DNA from: Flavobacteriales bacterium
Lineage (GTDB): Bacteria > Bacteroidota > Bacteroidia > Palsa-965
Assembly: GCA_002737665.1 (NCBI GenBank)
Contig: NSIF01000012.1
Coordinates: forward strand, 1-38,151
Direction: 5' to 3'
DNA: 38,151 bases
Within the stretch, counting starts at the first letter, position 1; each line of letters opens with the position of its first letter. The position numbers and the translations under genes are program-made. Shown here piece by piece: positions 1-8,807 of this stretch. The notes under the pieces were generated by a model, which searched no databases, had not been told where the DNA came from, and saw nothing but the letters and a program-made list of their open reading frames with translations.

Positions 1-1
1 G

Positions 2-1033
2 ATATCAAGTTGTTTGGGAACAGCCACCATTTTTAATGATTTATCCGTTCCAACAACTGGTGTAGTTACCAATTGGGTTTGGGACTTTGGTGATGGCTCA
101 CCAATTTCCAACCAGCAAAATCCTTCTCATATTTTCTTAAACGACACTACTTTCAATGTAACGCTTATTGTTACAAATACTGCTGGATGTATTGACACGG
201 TAATCATTCCAGTAATTGTAAGTCCATTGCCAGTAGTTGCATTTTCTGCAGACACTTTGATAGGCTGCCCACTTTTTTGTGTGAATTTCACAGACCTATC
301 AACAATATCTAATGGAGTAATTACTGCTTGGGCATGGGATTTTGGTGATGCTTCACTTCCTTCACCGATGCAAAATCCTTCCCATTGCTATGCTACATCT
401 GGAACTTATTCTGTTACTCTTGTTGCTGTTGGTACAGGAGGTTGCACTTCTACTTTAACTATTCCGAATATGATTACGGTACAGCCAGTACCACATGCTG
501 ATTTTACCGCAACACCTAATCCAACAATTGTCCTAAGTCCTATAGTTACCTTTACCGATTTATCGACAGGAAATCCTTCAACATGGTCTTGGGATTTCGG
601 CGATTTAACATCTGCATTAGATGTTGCGAACACTCAGAATGCACAGTACACTTATTCTGCTGAAGTAGGTGGTGTTTACCAAGTAAATCTTGTGGTAACA
701 AATCAGTTTGGTTGCGTAGATGATACCACAATAGAAATTATTGTTAAGCCAGACTTTGCATTTTTCATTCCAAATTCATTTACTCCAAATGGCGACGGAA
801 AGAACGATGGATTTTTTGGTTCTGGTTATGGAATAACTGACTATCAAATTTGGATATTTGATCGTTGGGGTAATTTAGTCTTTACATCAACTGATATTAA
901 TAAGGAATGGGATGGTACTGTATTGGGTCTTGGCGACGTTGTTCAAAATGATGTCTATGTCTGGAAGGTTATGTTGAGTGATATTTTTTATAAAAAACAT
1001 AAATATATTGGTCACGTAACAGTTATTAAATAA
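2..1033 (+). CDS. PKD-domain surface protein with CHU_C (T9SS type B) sorting domain, 5' partial
   Basis: This is the C-terminal end of a large secreted adhesin-like protein. The reading frame is open to the left edge with no stop, so the TTG at 14 is internal and the true start lies outside the window. About three PKD beta-sandwich modules can be read; each carries a WDFGD-type motif (WVWDFGDGS, AWAWDFGDA, TWSWDFGD) and a C-x-G/Cxx-type strand. The last roughly 90 residues hold the gliding-motility-associated C-terminal domain, recognisable by IPNSFTPNGDGKNDGF, then FDRWGNLVF and WDG. This domain is known to route proteins through the type IX secretion system to the cell surface. Ligand and total size are unknown. 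The next gene starts 41 bases downstream. Confidence 0.92.
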   Translation: MSSCLGTATIFNDLSVPTTGVVTNWVWDFGDGSPISNQQNPSHIFLNDTTFNVTLIVTNTAGCIDTVIIPVIVSPLPVVAFSADTLIGCPLFCVNFTDLSTISNGVITAWAWDFGDASLPSPMQNPSHCYATSGTYSVTLVAVGTGGCTSTLTIPNMITVQPVPHADFTATPNPTIVLSPIVTFTDLSTGNPSTWSWDFGDLTSALDVANTQNAQYTYSAEVGGVYQVNLVVTNQFGCVDDTTIEIIVKPDFAFFIPNSFTPNGDGKNDGFFGSGYGITDYQIWIFDRWGNLVFTSTDINKEWDGTVLGLGDVVQNDVYVWKVMLSDIFYKKHKYIGHVTVIK

Positions 1034-1045
1034 TTAACGGAGACC

Positions 1046-1069
1046 TTAAACATTAAATTAAACATTAAA
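1046..1069. repeat. 12-bp tandem duplication in a 5' leader
   Basis: The 12-mer TTAAACATTAAA occurs twice back to back directly upstream of the ATG at 1075. It makes an unstructured, A/T-only leader. It may be a simple slippage duplication, or it may help ribosome access in a phylum that rarely uses Shine-Dalgarno pairing. No function can be shown from sequence. Confidence 0.6.
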
Positions 1070-1074
1070 AACAA

Positions 1075-1626
1075 ATGAAACGTTTATTTTTAATTTCAAT
1101 TTTTTTAGGTGTGCAAGTCCTTTCATTCGCACAATACAACCACACACAACTTTATGCCAATGGTAATATAGTTGAGCAAGGTCAATACAATGCTGACCCT
1201 GGTATTACTAGCACGGATAGCAAAGAAACCATTGCTAAAAAAATGGCTGTCGTCCACAAAATTGGAACATGGAAATACCATTATGAAAACGGATCTTTAG
1301 TTGCTGAAGAATATTATTCAAATGCTGGAATTTCAATTGGAGTTTGGAAAAACTGGCATGTAAATGGAAAGCTATCTTCAGAAATTAATCGTACTACGGG
1401 TATGGCAACTTATTACCATCAGAATGGAAGTAAAGCTGAAGAGGGGATTATTAATGCAGCGGGACAACATACAGGTAATTGGAAAGGATGGCACGAAAAT
1501 GGAAAAGTTAATTATGTTGGTACATGGACTTCTACAGGATTAAAAACAGGTACTTGGAAGTACAATGATACAAATGAGCAACTTTTTGGTACAGAAATTT
1601 GGAATAACGGAGTGCTAGTTCATTAG
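1075..1626 (+). CDS. Exported MORN-like repeat protein (YwqK type)
   Basis: This 183-residue protein has an N-terminal signal peptide (MKRLFLISIFLGVQVLSFAQ, cleavage likely after the AQ region). After that it consists of about five short beta repeats of the G-x-W-x-x-(W/Y)-x-x-N-G type: GTWKYHYENG, GVWKNWHVNG, a YYHQNG unit, GNWKGWHENG and GTWKYND. This is the MORN-repeat variant found in proteins annotated as YwqK-family antitoxins; in Bacteroidota such proteins are common exported or periplasmic repeat proteins, and the antitoxin label should not be taken literally. No toxin gene is adjacent. It lies 41 bases after the PKD/CHU_C gene and is followed by a strong terminator, so the two may be co-transcribed. 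Its role is unknown. Confidence 0.85.
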   Translation: MKRLFLISIFLGVQVLSFAQYNHTQLYANGNIVEQGQYNADPGITSTDSKETIAKKMAVVHKIGTWKYHYENGSLVAEEYYSNAGISIGVWKNWHVNGKLSSEINRTTGMATYYHQNGSKAEEGIINAAGQHTGNWKGWHENGKVNYVGTWTSTGLKTGTWKYNDTNEQLFGTEIWNNGVLVH

Positions 1627-1643
1627 TAATACAGTTTTTATTG

Positions 1644-1678
1644 AAAGGCGTTTTCTTATATGGGAAACGCCTTTTTTT
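1644..1678 (+). terminator. Rho-independent terminator
   Basis: A perfect 10-bp inverted repeat, AAAGGCGTTT (1644-1653) and AAACGCCTTT (1665-1674), encloses an 11-base loop and runs into a T tract (1672-1678). It sits 17 bases after the stop of the MORN-like gene, so it ends that transcript and separates it from nth. Confidence 0.9.
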
Positions 1679-1703
1679 ATGATTTAATTGAAATGATGAT
1701 ACT

Positions 1704-1711
1704 TATCTTTG
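1704..1711 (+). promoter_or_regulatory. Bacteroidota -7 box TATCTTTG, abutting the nth start
   Basis: TATCTTTG matches the Bacteroidota -7 consensus TAnnTTTG exactly. It lies just after the upstream terminator and ends five bases before the ATG of nth at 1717. No well-placed -33 TTG/TTTG partner was found at about 19-20 bases spacing. If it is used, transcription would begin at or within a few bases of the start codon. Confidence 0.5.
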
Positions 1712-1716
1712 TTTGA

Positions 1717-2358
1717 ATGACTAAAATTGAACGATATAAATTAGTAATCGAATGGTTTAAAAAAAATATGCCATTAGCAGAAACCGAATTAGCATATGAG
1801 AATTCTTTTCAATTATTAGTTGCTGTTATTTTATCTGCACAGTGTACCGATAAGCGTGTAAACCTAGTTACTCCAAAGTTGTTTGAACGATTTCCTGAAG
1901 CTTTGTCGCTTGGTGTCGCATCTCCAGATGAGGTTTTTACTTATATCAGAAGTATTTCTTATCCAAATAATAAAGCAAAACATTTGGTTGGAATGGCGAA
2001 AATGTTGATTTCGGATTTTAATGGATTGGTACCTGATTCAATAGAGGACTTAATTAAACTTCCTGGAGTTGGCCGAAAGACGGCTAATGTGATTTTATCC
2101 GTTGTTTATGATCAACCGGCTATGGCAGTTGATACGCACGTGTTTAGAGTATCGGCACGAATTGGATTAACCACAGGGGCGAAAACACCATTGCAAACAG
2201 AGTTACAGCTTGTGAAAAATATACCAAACAATCTTTTGTCTATTGCTCATCACTGGTTGATTTTGCATGGTCGATACATTTGTTTGGCTCGAAAACCTAA
2301 ATGTATTTCTTGTGGATTGCAATCCTTTTGTAAATTTGGTTTGAGATCTAAATTTTAA
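1717..2358 (+). CDS. nth: Endonuclease III (DNA glycosylase/AP lyase)
   Basis: This base-excision repair enzyme removes oxidised pyrimidines and nicks the resulting abasic site by beta-elimination. The 213-residue length fits the family. It has the helix-hairpin-helix motif LPGVGRKTANVIL (about 115-127) with the catalytic lysine K121, the catalytic aspartate D139 in VDTHVFRV, and a C-terminal iron-sulphur loop with cysteines 189, 196, 199 and 205 in the C-x6-C-x2-C-x5-C spacing that binds a 4Fe-4S cluster. The gene stands alone between a strong terminator and the SBBP gene, with a possible -7 box immediately before its ATG. All key residues are present and nothing suggests loss of activity. 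Confidence 0.97.
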   Translation: MTKIERYKLVIEWFKKNMPLAETELAYENSFQLLVAVILSAQCTDKRVNLVTPKLFERFPEALSLGVASPDEVFTYIRSISYPNNKAKHLVGMAKMLISDFNGLVPDSIEDLIKLPGVGRKTANVILSVVYDQPAMAVDTHVFRVSARIGLTTGAKTPLQTELQLVKNIPNNLLSIAHHWLILHGRYICLARKPKCISCGLQSFCKFGLRSKF

Positions 2359-2445
2359 AATTTGATTGCTTGTTAGAATTACATTTATATTTTTTAAGTA
2401 ATCGAAAATTAGTGAAGAAATAAAATCATCTTTAGTTATTGAGAA

Positions 2446-4677
2446 ATGAATAAAATAATTGCAGCATTCTTAATTTTTCCATCTGTATTTTTTGCTAATA
2501 CGAATACTGCTATTCATTCAAATTTACTGTTTGAAGAAAATGTAGGACAAGTATCCTGTAAAAATATCAACGCGGAATCCTTAATTCATCCAATTGACGG
2601 CAAGGCCTTACTTTACGAAAATTCGGCCATTCGATTTATTTTAAAAGGCAGTTTACTCACATATTATTTTTCTGATCGAGGATATTCAATTGTGCAGAAA
2701 GATAATTTAGGAAATTTGAATCGAACTGATTTTTATTTTGAAAACGATGTTCGAATTCAACCGATAGGGGAAGTACTACAAAATTCAGCTAGTAATTATT
2801 ATTTAGCATCTGGGCATTTTATTGCAAAAAGGTATTCTAAAATCGTTTATCAAGATATTGTCGGTGGAATTACTTTAGAATTTGCTGTAAAAGGAGATGC
2901 TATTGAAAAAACAATAATTTCAAATACTGCTTATCTTTTTCGGACTAATTTATTTCACAGCGTTGGTTCTATTGTAACGGAAGGTGAAGCAGGAAATCAA
3001 TTACGTTATTCATCTGCTGCAGGTTTTTTTAATGAAACGTTAAGTGCTTCAAAGGTGAATGTTCAAATGTCAATTTCTACAATTAGTTGGCTTACATATT
3101 TGGGTGGAACAAATTCAGAGGATATTTTTGGAATAACGCTTGCTGCTGATAGTGGTGTTGTGGTAACTGGTAGAACAGGTAGTATAGATTACCCAACAAC
3201 TGTTGGATCAATGCAAGATTCATTGTCATTAAGTTATGATGCTGTGATTACACGATTTGATAAAAATGGTATTTGTTTATGGTCAACTTACTATGGAGGA
3301 ACAAATTTTGATGGAGCTTATCAGGTTGTGACCATTGGTTCTTCTTTTGTTATTTGTGGTATGACGAGCAGTACCGATCTTCCTATGCTTGCTCCAACGC
3401 AAGTTGGGAATAATGGAAGCTATGATGCATTTTTACTAATGCTTGATTGGAATGGTCAATTAGTTCGTTCTACCTATTATGGTGGTAGTGGCGGCGACCA
3501 GGGTATTTGTTTGGCAAAAGGACCAGGAAATGAAATTGTACTAGGCGGCTCAGCAACTTCTACCGATTTGCCTTTTGCAAGTTCTGGATTTCAAGCTACC
3601 ATGGCTGGCCAAATTGATGCGTTTCTTGCTGTCTTTGATAATTCTTTGAATGTTATTTGGTCAACTTATTATGGAGGATCTAATTCTGAGGATATTCATT
3701 CACTTTGTATTACACCACAACAAGAAATTGCATTTCTTGGAGCAACGCAAAGTTTTGATTTTCCTATTACTGCTAACGCTTGGCAAATGGGTTTATTAAA
3801 TCAACCTGATAATTATTTGGTCAAATTTGGAATGGATGGATCGCGGCATTATGCCACATTTTTTGGTGGAACAAATATGGAAGACGCCAATGGAATTACA
3901 GCTGATGCAGTTGGAAATTTATATTGTACAGGATTTACTTTCAGTGTTGATTTTCCCACACTCGGAACTATTTTTCAACCCAATTTGCAAGGGCAATCTG
4001 ATATTTATGTTTCTAAATTTGATGTCAATGGTCAATTGGTTTGGTCAACTTTTGTTGGTGGAGCAGGGCAGGACGTAGGTTATGGAATTCATGTTTTAGG
4101 AAAGTATATTTTCATTTGTGGTCAAACGGAGAGTCCTACTTTTCCGGTTAGTGCGAATGCTATTCAATCTGCTTATGCAATGAATGGAGATGGATTTGTT
4201 ATTAAGATGGACACTACAGGACAAATGATTACTGGAACATTTATGGGGGGAAATGGGGGAGATGGACTATTGGCATTAACTGTTGATGCTGATACAAATG
4301 TTATTGCTTGCGGTTCTACTTATAGCACAGATTTGCCTGTACTTAATCCATTCCAATTAATTAACGCAACAAATGGTGATGGTTACGTAGTGAAATTTGG
4401 AATGGCTGAAGAATTACTTTCTACTTCAATCCAAACCATAAACAATAACGTTTCTGTTTTCCCTAATCCTACCAATGATTATATTTTCGTTTCAACAGAG
4501 GGGCGCCGTATTACTTCTATTGAAATAGTTGATGTTTCCGGAAGGACTGTGCTGCTTGATCATTCAAACACTGATTTAATACGTATTGATTGTAAGCAAC
4601 TCGTTAAAGGTGTCTATTTTATTAAGATAACTGAGCCTAATTTAGGTGTTCAAATTTGTCGTTTTGTTCGGAATTAA
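2446..4677 (+). CDS. Secreted SBBP beta-propeller protein with T9SS type A sorting domain
   Basis: This 743-residue exported protein begins with a signal peptide (MNKIIAAFLIFPSVFFANT). An N-terminal beta domain of about 200 residues follows; it has an ENVGQV opening and a YSKIVYQDIVGGITLEF strand and resembles the DUF7948-type region that precedes SBBP repeats in many Bacteroidota proteins, though it is short and divergent. The middle holds seven SBBP repeats, each starting with a variant of TYYGG (TYLGGTNSED, TYYGGTNFDG, TYYGGSGGDQ, TYYGGSNSED, TFFGGTNMED, TFVGGAGQDV, TFMGGNGGDG) and ending in a TDLP/FP turn, enough for a seven-bladed propeller. The last 75 or so residues are a type A sorting domain (VFPNPTNDYIFV, then VKGVYFIKI). 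It is probably displayed on or released from the surface by T9SS. Its binding partner is unknown. Confidence 0.93.
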   Translation: MNKIIAAFLIFPSVFFANTNTAIHSNLLFEENVGQVSCKNINAESLIHPIDGKALLYENSAIRFILKGSLLTYYFSDRGYSIVQKDNLGNLNRTDFYFENDVRIQPIGEVLQNSASNYYLASGHFIAKRYSKIVYQDIVGGITLEFAVKGDAIEKTIISNTAYLFRTNLFHSVGSIVTEGEAGNQLRYSSAAGFFNETLSASKVNVQMSISTISWLTYLGGTNSEDIFGITLAADSGVVVTGRTGSIDYPTTVGSMQDSLSLSYDAVITRFDKNGICLWSTYYGGTNFDGAYQVVTIGSSFVICGMTSSTDLPMLAPTQVGNNGSYDAFLLMLDWNGQLVRSTYYGGSGGDQGICLAKGPGNEIVLGGSATSTDLPFASSGFQATMAGQIDAFLAVFDNSLNVIWSTYYGGSNSEDIHSLCITPQQEIAFLGATQSFDFPITANAWQMGLLNQPDNYLVKFGMDGSRHYATFFGGTNMEDANGITADAVGNLYCTGFTFSVDFPTLGTIFQPNLQGQSDIYVSKFDVNGQLVWSTFVGGAGQDVGYGIHVLGKYIFICGQTESPTFPVSANAIQSAYAMNGDGFVIKMDTTGQMITGTFMGGNGGDGLLALTVDADTNVIACGSTYSTDLPVLNPFQLINATNGDGYVVKFGMAEELLSTSIQTINNNVSVFPNPTNDYIFVSTEGRRITSIEIVDVSGRTVLLDHSNTDLIRIDCKQLVKGVYFIKITEPNLGVQICRFVRN

Positions 4678-4692
4678 TTCCAATTATTTTTT

Positions 4693-4998
4693 ATGACTAT
4701 TCTTAGATCTGACAATGCTAATTTGAAATTTTTTTTCGGTATTATTCTTATTTGTTGTGGTTGGATTATTTGTTTCAATGTTTTGATGTGGGCGATTGGA
4801 ATTTCATTTTTTCTTTTGGGTTCAATAATAGTTTTATTTTCAAAAAAATCATTATTAATCAAATTACTTGCAGTTGGGATTCCAATTTTATTGTGGTTTG
4901 TTGGATTCGAACTAATTCTTAATCAGCTTAACAAACAGAAGTCAAGCGGCGTTGCGATTTCAAAAGATTCTGTATTATTGGATTCTACTAAAAAGTAA
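4693..4998 (+). CDS. Small hypothetical membrane protein
   Basis: This 101-residue protein begins 15 bases after the SBBP gene. Residues about 12-50 and 55-78 are strongly hydrophobic, suggesting two or three membrane helices separated by a short SKKSLLIK basic loop. The last 20 or so residues are polar (QLNKQKSSG onward). I recognise no family. The close spacing suggests read-through from the upstream gene. Its end faces the convergent yajQ gene. The overlapping frame on the other strand is less protein-like, so this one is preferred, but it remains a modest call. Confidence 0.6.
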   Translation: MTILRSDNANLKFFFGIILICCGWIICFNVLMWAIGISFFLLGSIIVLFSKKSLLIKLLAVGIPILLWFVGFELILNQLNKQKSSGVAISKDSVLLDSTKK

Positions 4999-5016
4999 AT
5001 TAAGAAATAATAGTTC

Positions 5017-5049
5017 ATCCAATTTTTTTTGTAAATTTTGCAATTGGAT
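5017..5049. terminator. Weak hairpin between convergent genes
   Basis: ATCCAATT (5017-5024) and AATTGGAT (5042-5049) form an exact 8-bp inverted repeat around a T/A-rich 17-base loop. It lies between the stops of the small membrane protein and the oppositely oriented yajQ. It could act as a weak bidirectional terminator, but the stem is AT-rich and the loop long. Confidence 0.25.
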
Positions 5050-5061
5050 TAAAAACATTTT

Positions 5062-5550
5062 TTATTTCATATTCACAAATTGCACAGGTAATTCGTAATT
5101 TCCTTTTCTTACAAGTGAAATTACAGCTTGTAAATCATCGATTTTTTTAGCTGTAACTCGAATCATATCTTCCATTTGTTGTGCCTGCACTTTAAGCTTG
5201 GCATCTTTAATGTCTTTTTGAATTTTTCTGGCTGAATCTTTATCTATTCCTTGTTTTATCTTAATGTCTTTCTTTACCATATTACCTGATGCGTAATGTT
5301 CTTTTCCTTCATCAATACAGCGCGGATCAATTTGCTGTTTGATCATTCTATTTCGGATAATATCTACAATAGATTGTAACCGCATCTCGTCTTCTGTTAA
5401 TATATTTAGACTGAGGTCTTTTTTGTTTAATTCAATCTCACTTTTTGTTCCTTTAAAATCAAATCGCCCAAAAATTTCTTTGCGTGCACTGTTGATAGCA
5501 TTGTCTAATGTTTGGGTATCTATTTTGCTGACGATATCGAATGAAGGCAT
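5062..5550 (-). CDS. yajQ: YajQ-family nucleotide-binding protein
   Basis: At 162 residues this is the normal family length. It begins with MPSFDIVSKID, followed by the typical N-terminal stretch in which asparagine or aspartate replaces the usual VDNAVD element (TLDNAINSARKEI), then FDFKGTKSEIEL and the conserved C-terminal block IQKDIKDAKLKVQAQQ with VTAKKIDDLQAVI. YajQ proteins have two ferredoxin-like lobes, bind nucleic acid or nucleotides, and are described as cyclic-di-GMP effectors in Xanthomonas; that role is not established for Bacteroidota. It is the last gene of a six-gene minus-strand run, 35 bases after the AddA-like helicase. Confidence 0.95.
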   Translation of the reverse strand: MPSFDIVSKIDTQTLDNAINSARKEIFGRFDFKGTKSEIELNKKDLSLNILTEDEMRLQSIVDIIRNRMIKQQIDPRCIDEGKEHYASGNMVKKDIKIKQGIDKDSARKIQKDIKDAKLKVQAQQMEDMIRVTAKKIDDLQAVISLVRKGNYELPVQFVNMK

Positions 5551-5585
5551 ATTGGTTGTTGGTTAGTATAAGGAGTTAATAAAAT

Positions 5586-8500
5586 CTAATTCCAGCTCTC
5601 CACTTTTAGGCTTTCTGTGTAAACAATTATTTTTGAAATATTTGAATACCCCATTTCTTTTAAAACTACGGCATAATTGTCAATTTGTTTACGATATTTT
5701 ATATTTTCTGCACCAGTTTTATAATCTAATATAATGGTTTCTGATTGATTTTCAATCACCCGATCAGGCCTTAAACTACTTCCGTTAGGCAAAAGTAATT
5801 CTGTTTCTTTTCTAATTTTACCAAGTCCTGAAAAGCAGTTTTCTAAAGCTGGTATATTTATTATTTTAATTATGAGTTGTTTCAGTTCTTCGCTTTCAAT
5901 TCGGTCGATAATCCCATTTTGAATTGCTTTCTCAATGGCGGAATCAATATCACTTTTAGTATTGATATCGGCAAGAATTTTGTGCAGTAAATTTCCTTTG
6001 TCCCGACTTCCATGCAGGTCATCGTGTTTCCAATGCTCAGCACTTGTTGATCGAATACGTACACTGTTCTCCCAAGTATTACTGTTCATATTTTCCGGAC
6101 GAATACAAACTATTTTATTTTTTTCTGAAGGAATAGTTGGAACCGCTGAGCCACTTTCGTAAATATTATTTACAAATGGGCAGCCCATTTGTACTAGTGT
6201 TGAATTAAATAAATCGCTTACCGTGCTGGCTATCGAATTTGTTTTTAATGATATTTCAGTTATTATATACAATCTATTTTGTGGTCGAGTCATAGCAACA
6301 TAGAGCATGTTTAGATGGTCAAGAAAAACTTTATTTAATTCATCTTGATAAACTGCGTCATATTGTGTAGTTGCGACAGCTTTATTTAGTGAGATGAGTG
6401 CTACAGGAAGTTCAGGTAATTCTGGATCATTAATTTCAACCCATTTTTGTTCTGCTTTAAGTTTTATTTTCCAATTAGCAAAGGGTATAATAACAACTGG
6501 AAATTCCAATCCTTTTGCCCTATGAATAGTCATTACTGTTACAGCATCCATGCCTTCTGGAACTACTATGGATGCCTTAATACTTCTTTCTTCCCACCAA
6601 TCGAAAAAATCTATTTTATCTTTACTTCTACTCGTAGCGTAGTTTAATATTTCGTCTAAGAAAAATATTAAATAGGAATCTGATTTTGTTCCAAGGTCAA
6701 AGAAATTAATCAGTTCTTCGCAGCGTTGGTAAATTGGAAGTCGTGCAAATTTTAATGTATCAAAATTAAAATTTTGTTTTTTTAGAAAGAGTGAAATGTC
6801 GTTTGCTAATTCATGAAATTCTATTAATGATTCATGTAAGGTTTTATTAATTCTATTTGTGGAAATAAGATATTCCAAAACTTGAGCGCTTGCTAATTCA
6901 TCTGCTGGGTAGTCTATGCAGCGCAGCAGGGCTACCATGAATGACACAATTGGTGAATTATTTAGTAACAACGACTCAGCTGAAAGAACAGGAATGCCTG
7001 CTTCAAGCAGTGCGGTTGCAATTGCAGCACCTTCTTTATTGGCTCGCACTAGAATTGCTATGTCCGAATAAGAATATCCATCACTTCGAATTTGTTCAAT
7101 TAAATCGATTGCTTTTGTAATCTGCAGCGCTGTCTCGGCGTTTTTGTCCGTTGTGATGGCTTCTATTCTAACATATCCTCCAGTATTTCCAGCTTTTGGA
7201 ATTTGTTCTAACTTATCGTAAATTAATTTTGACGTAGTATCTAATTGTTCAGATGCAATTCTGAAAAATTTATTATTAAAATCAACAACTTCTATTTTGC
7301 TTCGCCAGTTATTTTCAAGGTACTTTTCTCCATGGTTTCTGACTAAACTTTTTTCTCGTTCTTTAATCAGGGGGTTATCTGTTTTTGAGGGTAGGTACGG
7401 AAGTTTTACAAATTGTTCTACTTCGCCACCTCTAAATCTGTAAATGGATTGCTTGCCATCACCTACAACCATGTTGAAATTGTTTCCAGCTAGTGCGTTT
7501 TCTATGAGTGGTAGTAAATTTTGCCATTGCACAATGGAAGTGTCTTGAAATTCGTCAATAAGGTAATTTGTATATTTTTCGCCAAGCCTTTCGTAAATGA
7601 ATGGTATTGGCTCTGCTAAAACTACTTGTGCTATGATTCTATTAAAATCTGAAATGGGTATAGTATTTTGTTCCGTTCGAAAGCTGAAAATAATTTTTTC
7701 TATCTCATTTAATAAAGCAATAGTATAAATATTTTTACGGATTAATTCTCTAAAATAATAATTTGGGTATTCCTCAACAAAAATTGTTGTAAGTTCTTCC
7801 CAATAAATTTTTAATTGATCTTGAATTGTGCTTATTGTAATTTTTGATGCTTTTGAACATGTTGATGAGTACAATATACCCTGGTTAACCTTTGAATTGA
7901 TTTGTTTCGAGCCACCATCAAATTTAAATGGTTTTGAATTTTCGTATGAATTTAATCTCGTTGCAATTCCACTTTTGCCACCTACAAAATCTGAGATTCC
8001 CAACCCAGAATTTTTAATTAAAGTATTGGCATTTTTTGCAATACCCCTTACCTTTTCTTCAAATGCTATTTTTAGATTTAGCAGTCGATCTCTAATACTT
8101 AAAAAATCGTCGATACTTAAATGGAGAAGTTTTTTCGCATTATCAAATCCTTCTTCATTGAGCAAATTAGTAGCAGTGCTTTTTAATGCCCATTCAAGTT
8201 CCCATGAATTCCCTTCCTCTGCATTTGCTTCTGAGAATTGAATGAGTATATCTGTTAATTTTTCATCTTCGCCAATTTTACTGATCAACACGTCTACAGC
8301 TTCAGCAATTAATTTTTTTCCATCTGCTTCAATTTCAAAATTAACAGGTAGTCGTAAATCATGGGCAAAGGCCCTTACTATTCGATGTGTGAAACTGTCA
8401 ATTGTTCCAATTGCAAAATCTGTGTAGTTATGAAGAATGGCAGATAAAATAAGGGTTGCTCTTTTTGATAACGTAATTAAATCAATTTTTAATTCAGCAC

Positions 8501-8753
8501 TTAATTCGCTGGCCATTGTGGACGTACTGCCTGGTAGTAGTTTGGATAATTCTTTTAAAGAGGCAATGATTCTTGATTTCATTTCTGCCGCTGCTTTATT
8601 GGTAAACGTAGTGGCTAGAATTTGTCTGTATAGTTGTGGTATTTCTCCTGTATCTGCTAACGCAAGACGCAGGTATTCCTTCACGAGTGTGAATGTTTTT
8701 CCTGAACCTGCGGATGATTTATAAACAGTAAAATTGTTTGGTGCTTTATTCAC
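5586..8753 (-). CDS. AddA/RecB-like UvrD-family helicase-nuclease
   Basis: This 1055-residue superfamily 1A helicase is fused to a C-terminal PD-(D/E)XK nuclease and is expected to process double-strand DNA ends for recombination. Visible motifs in order: Walker A SAGSGKT (14-20); motif Ia TTFTNKAAAEMK; Walker B LIDEFQDTS (about 395); motif III GDGKQSIYRFRGG (about 435); motif IV NNWRS; motif V TIHRAKGLEFPVV (about 744); motif VI YVAMTRPQNRL (about 820). The nuclease signature LRPDRV...ILDYKTG lies near residue 1000, preceded by the GNLLHKIL helix. In AddAB-type enzymes a second subunit (AddB) is needed, and in many relatives it is adjacent; here neighbours are rsmE upstream (54 bases) and yajQ downstream. 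Several long frames on the opposite strand inside it are shadows. Confidence 0.93.
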   Translation of the reverse strand: MNKAPNNFTVYKSSAGSGKTFTLVKEYLRLALADTGEIPQLYRQILATTFTNKAAAEMKSRIIASLKELSKLLPGSTSTMASELSAELKIDLITLSKRATLILSAILHNYTDFAIGTIDSFTHRIVRAFAHDLRLPVNFEIEADGKKLIAEAVDVLISKIGEDEKLTDILIQFSEANAEEGNSWELEWALKSTATNLLNEEGFDNAKKLLHLSIDDFLSIRDRLLNLKIAFEEKVRGIAKNANTLIKNSGLGISDFVGGKSGIATRLNSYENSKPFKFDGGSKQINSKVNQGILYSSTCSKASKITISTIQDQLKIYWEELTTIFVEEYPNYYFRELIRKNIYTIALLNEIEKIIFSFRTEQNTIPISDFNRIIAQVVLAEPIPFIYERLGEKYTNYLIDEFQDTSIVQWQNLLPLIENALAGNNFNMVVGDGKQSIYRFRGGEVEQFVKLPYLPSKTDNPLIKEREKSLVRNHGEKYLENNWRSKIEVVDFNNKFFRIASEQLDTTSKLIYDKLEQIPKAGNTGGYVRIEAITTDKNAETALQITKAIDLIEQIRSDGYSYSDIAILVRANKEGAAIATALLEAGIPVLSAESLLLNNSPIVSFMVALLRCIDYPADELASAQVLEYLISTNRINKTLHESLIEFHELANDISLFLKKQNFNFDTLKFARLPIYQRCEELINFFDLGTKSDSYLIFFLDEILNYATSRSKDKIDFFDWWEERSIKASIVVPEGMDAVTVMTIHRAKGLEFPVVIIPFANWKIKLKAEQKWVEINDPELPELPVALISLNKAVATTQYDAVYQDELNKVFLDHLNMLYVAMTRPQNRLYIITEISLKTNSIASTVSDLFNSTLVQMGCPFVNNIYESGSAVPTIPSEKNKIVCIRPENMNSNTWENSVRIRSTSAEHWKHDDLHGSRDKGNLLHKILADINTKSDIDSAIEKAIQNGIIDRIESEELKQLIIKIINIPALENCFSGLGKIRKETELLLPNGSSLRPDRVIENQSETIILDYKTGAENIKYRKQIDNYAVVLKEMGYSNISKIIVYTESLKVESWN

Positions 8754-8807
8754 TTTATAATTTTTGTATTTTGTTTAAACTCAGCTTTTAATTTTGTTTT
8801 CCATATG

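Noticed and set aside
1075-1626. Toxin-antitoxin antitoxin, from the YwqK label attached to such repeats
   Set aside because: A signal peptide is present and no toxin gene is adjacent, so the protein is exported; the label reflects shared MORN-like repeats only.
7828-8724. Plus-strand frames inside the AddA-like gene
   Set aside because: They are antisense shadows of a gene with complete helicase and nuclease motifs.
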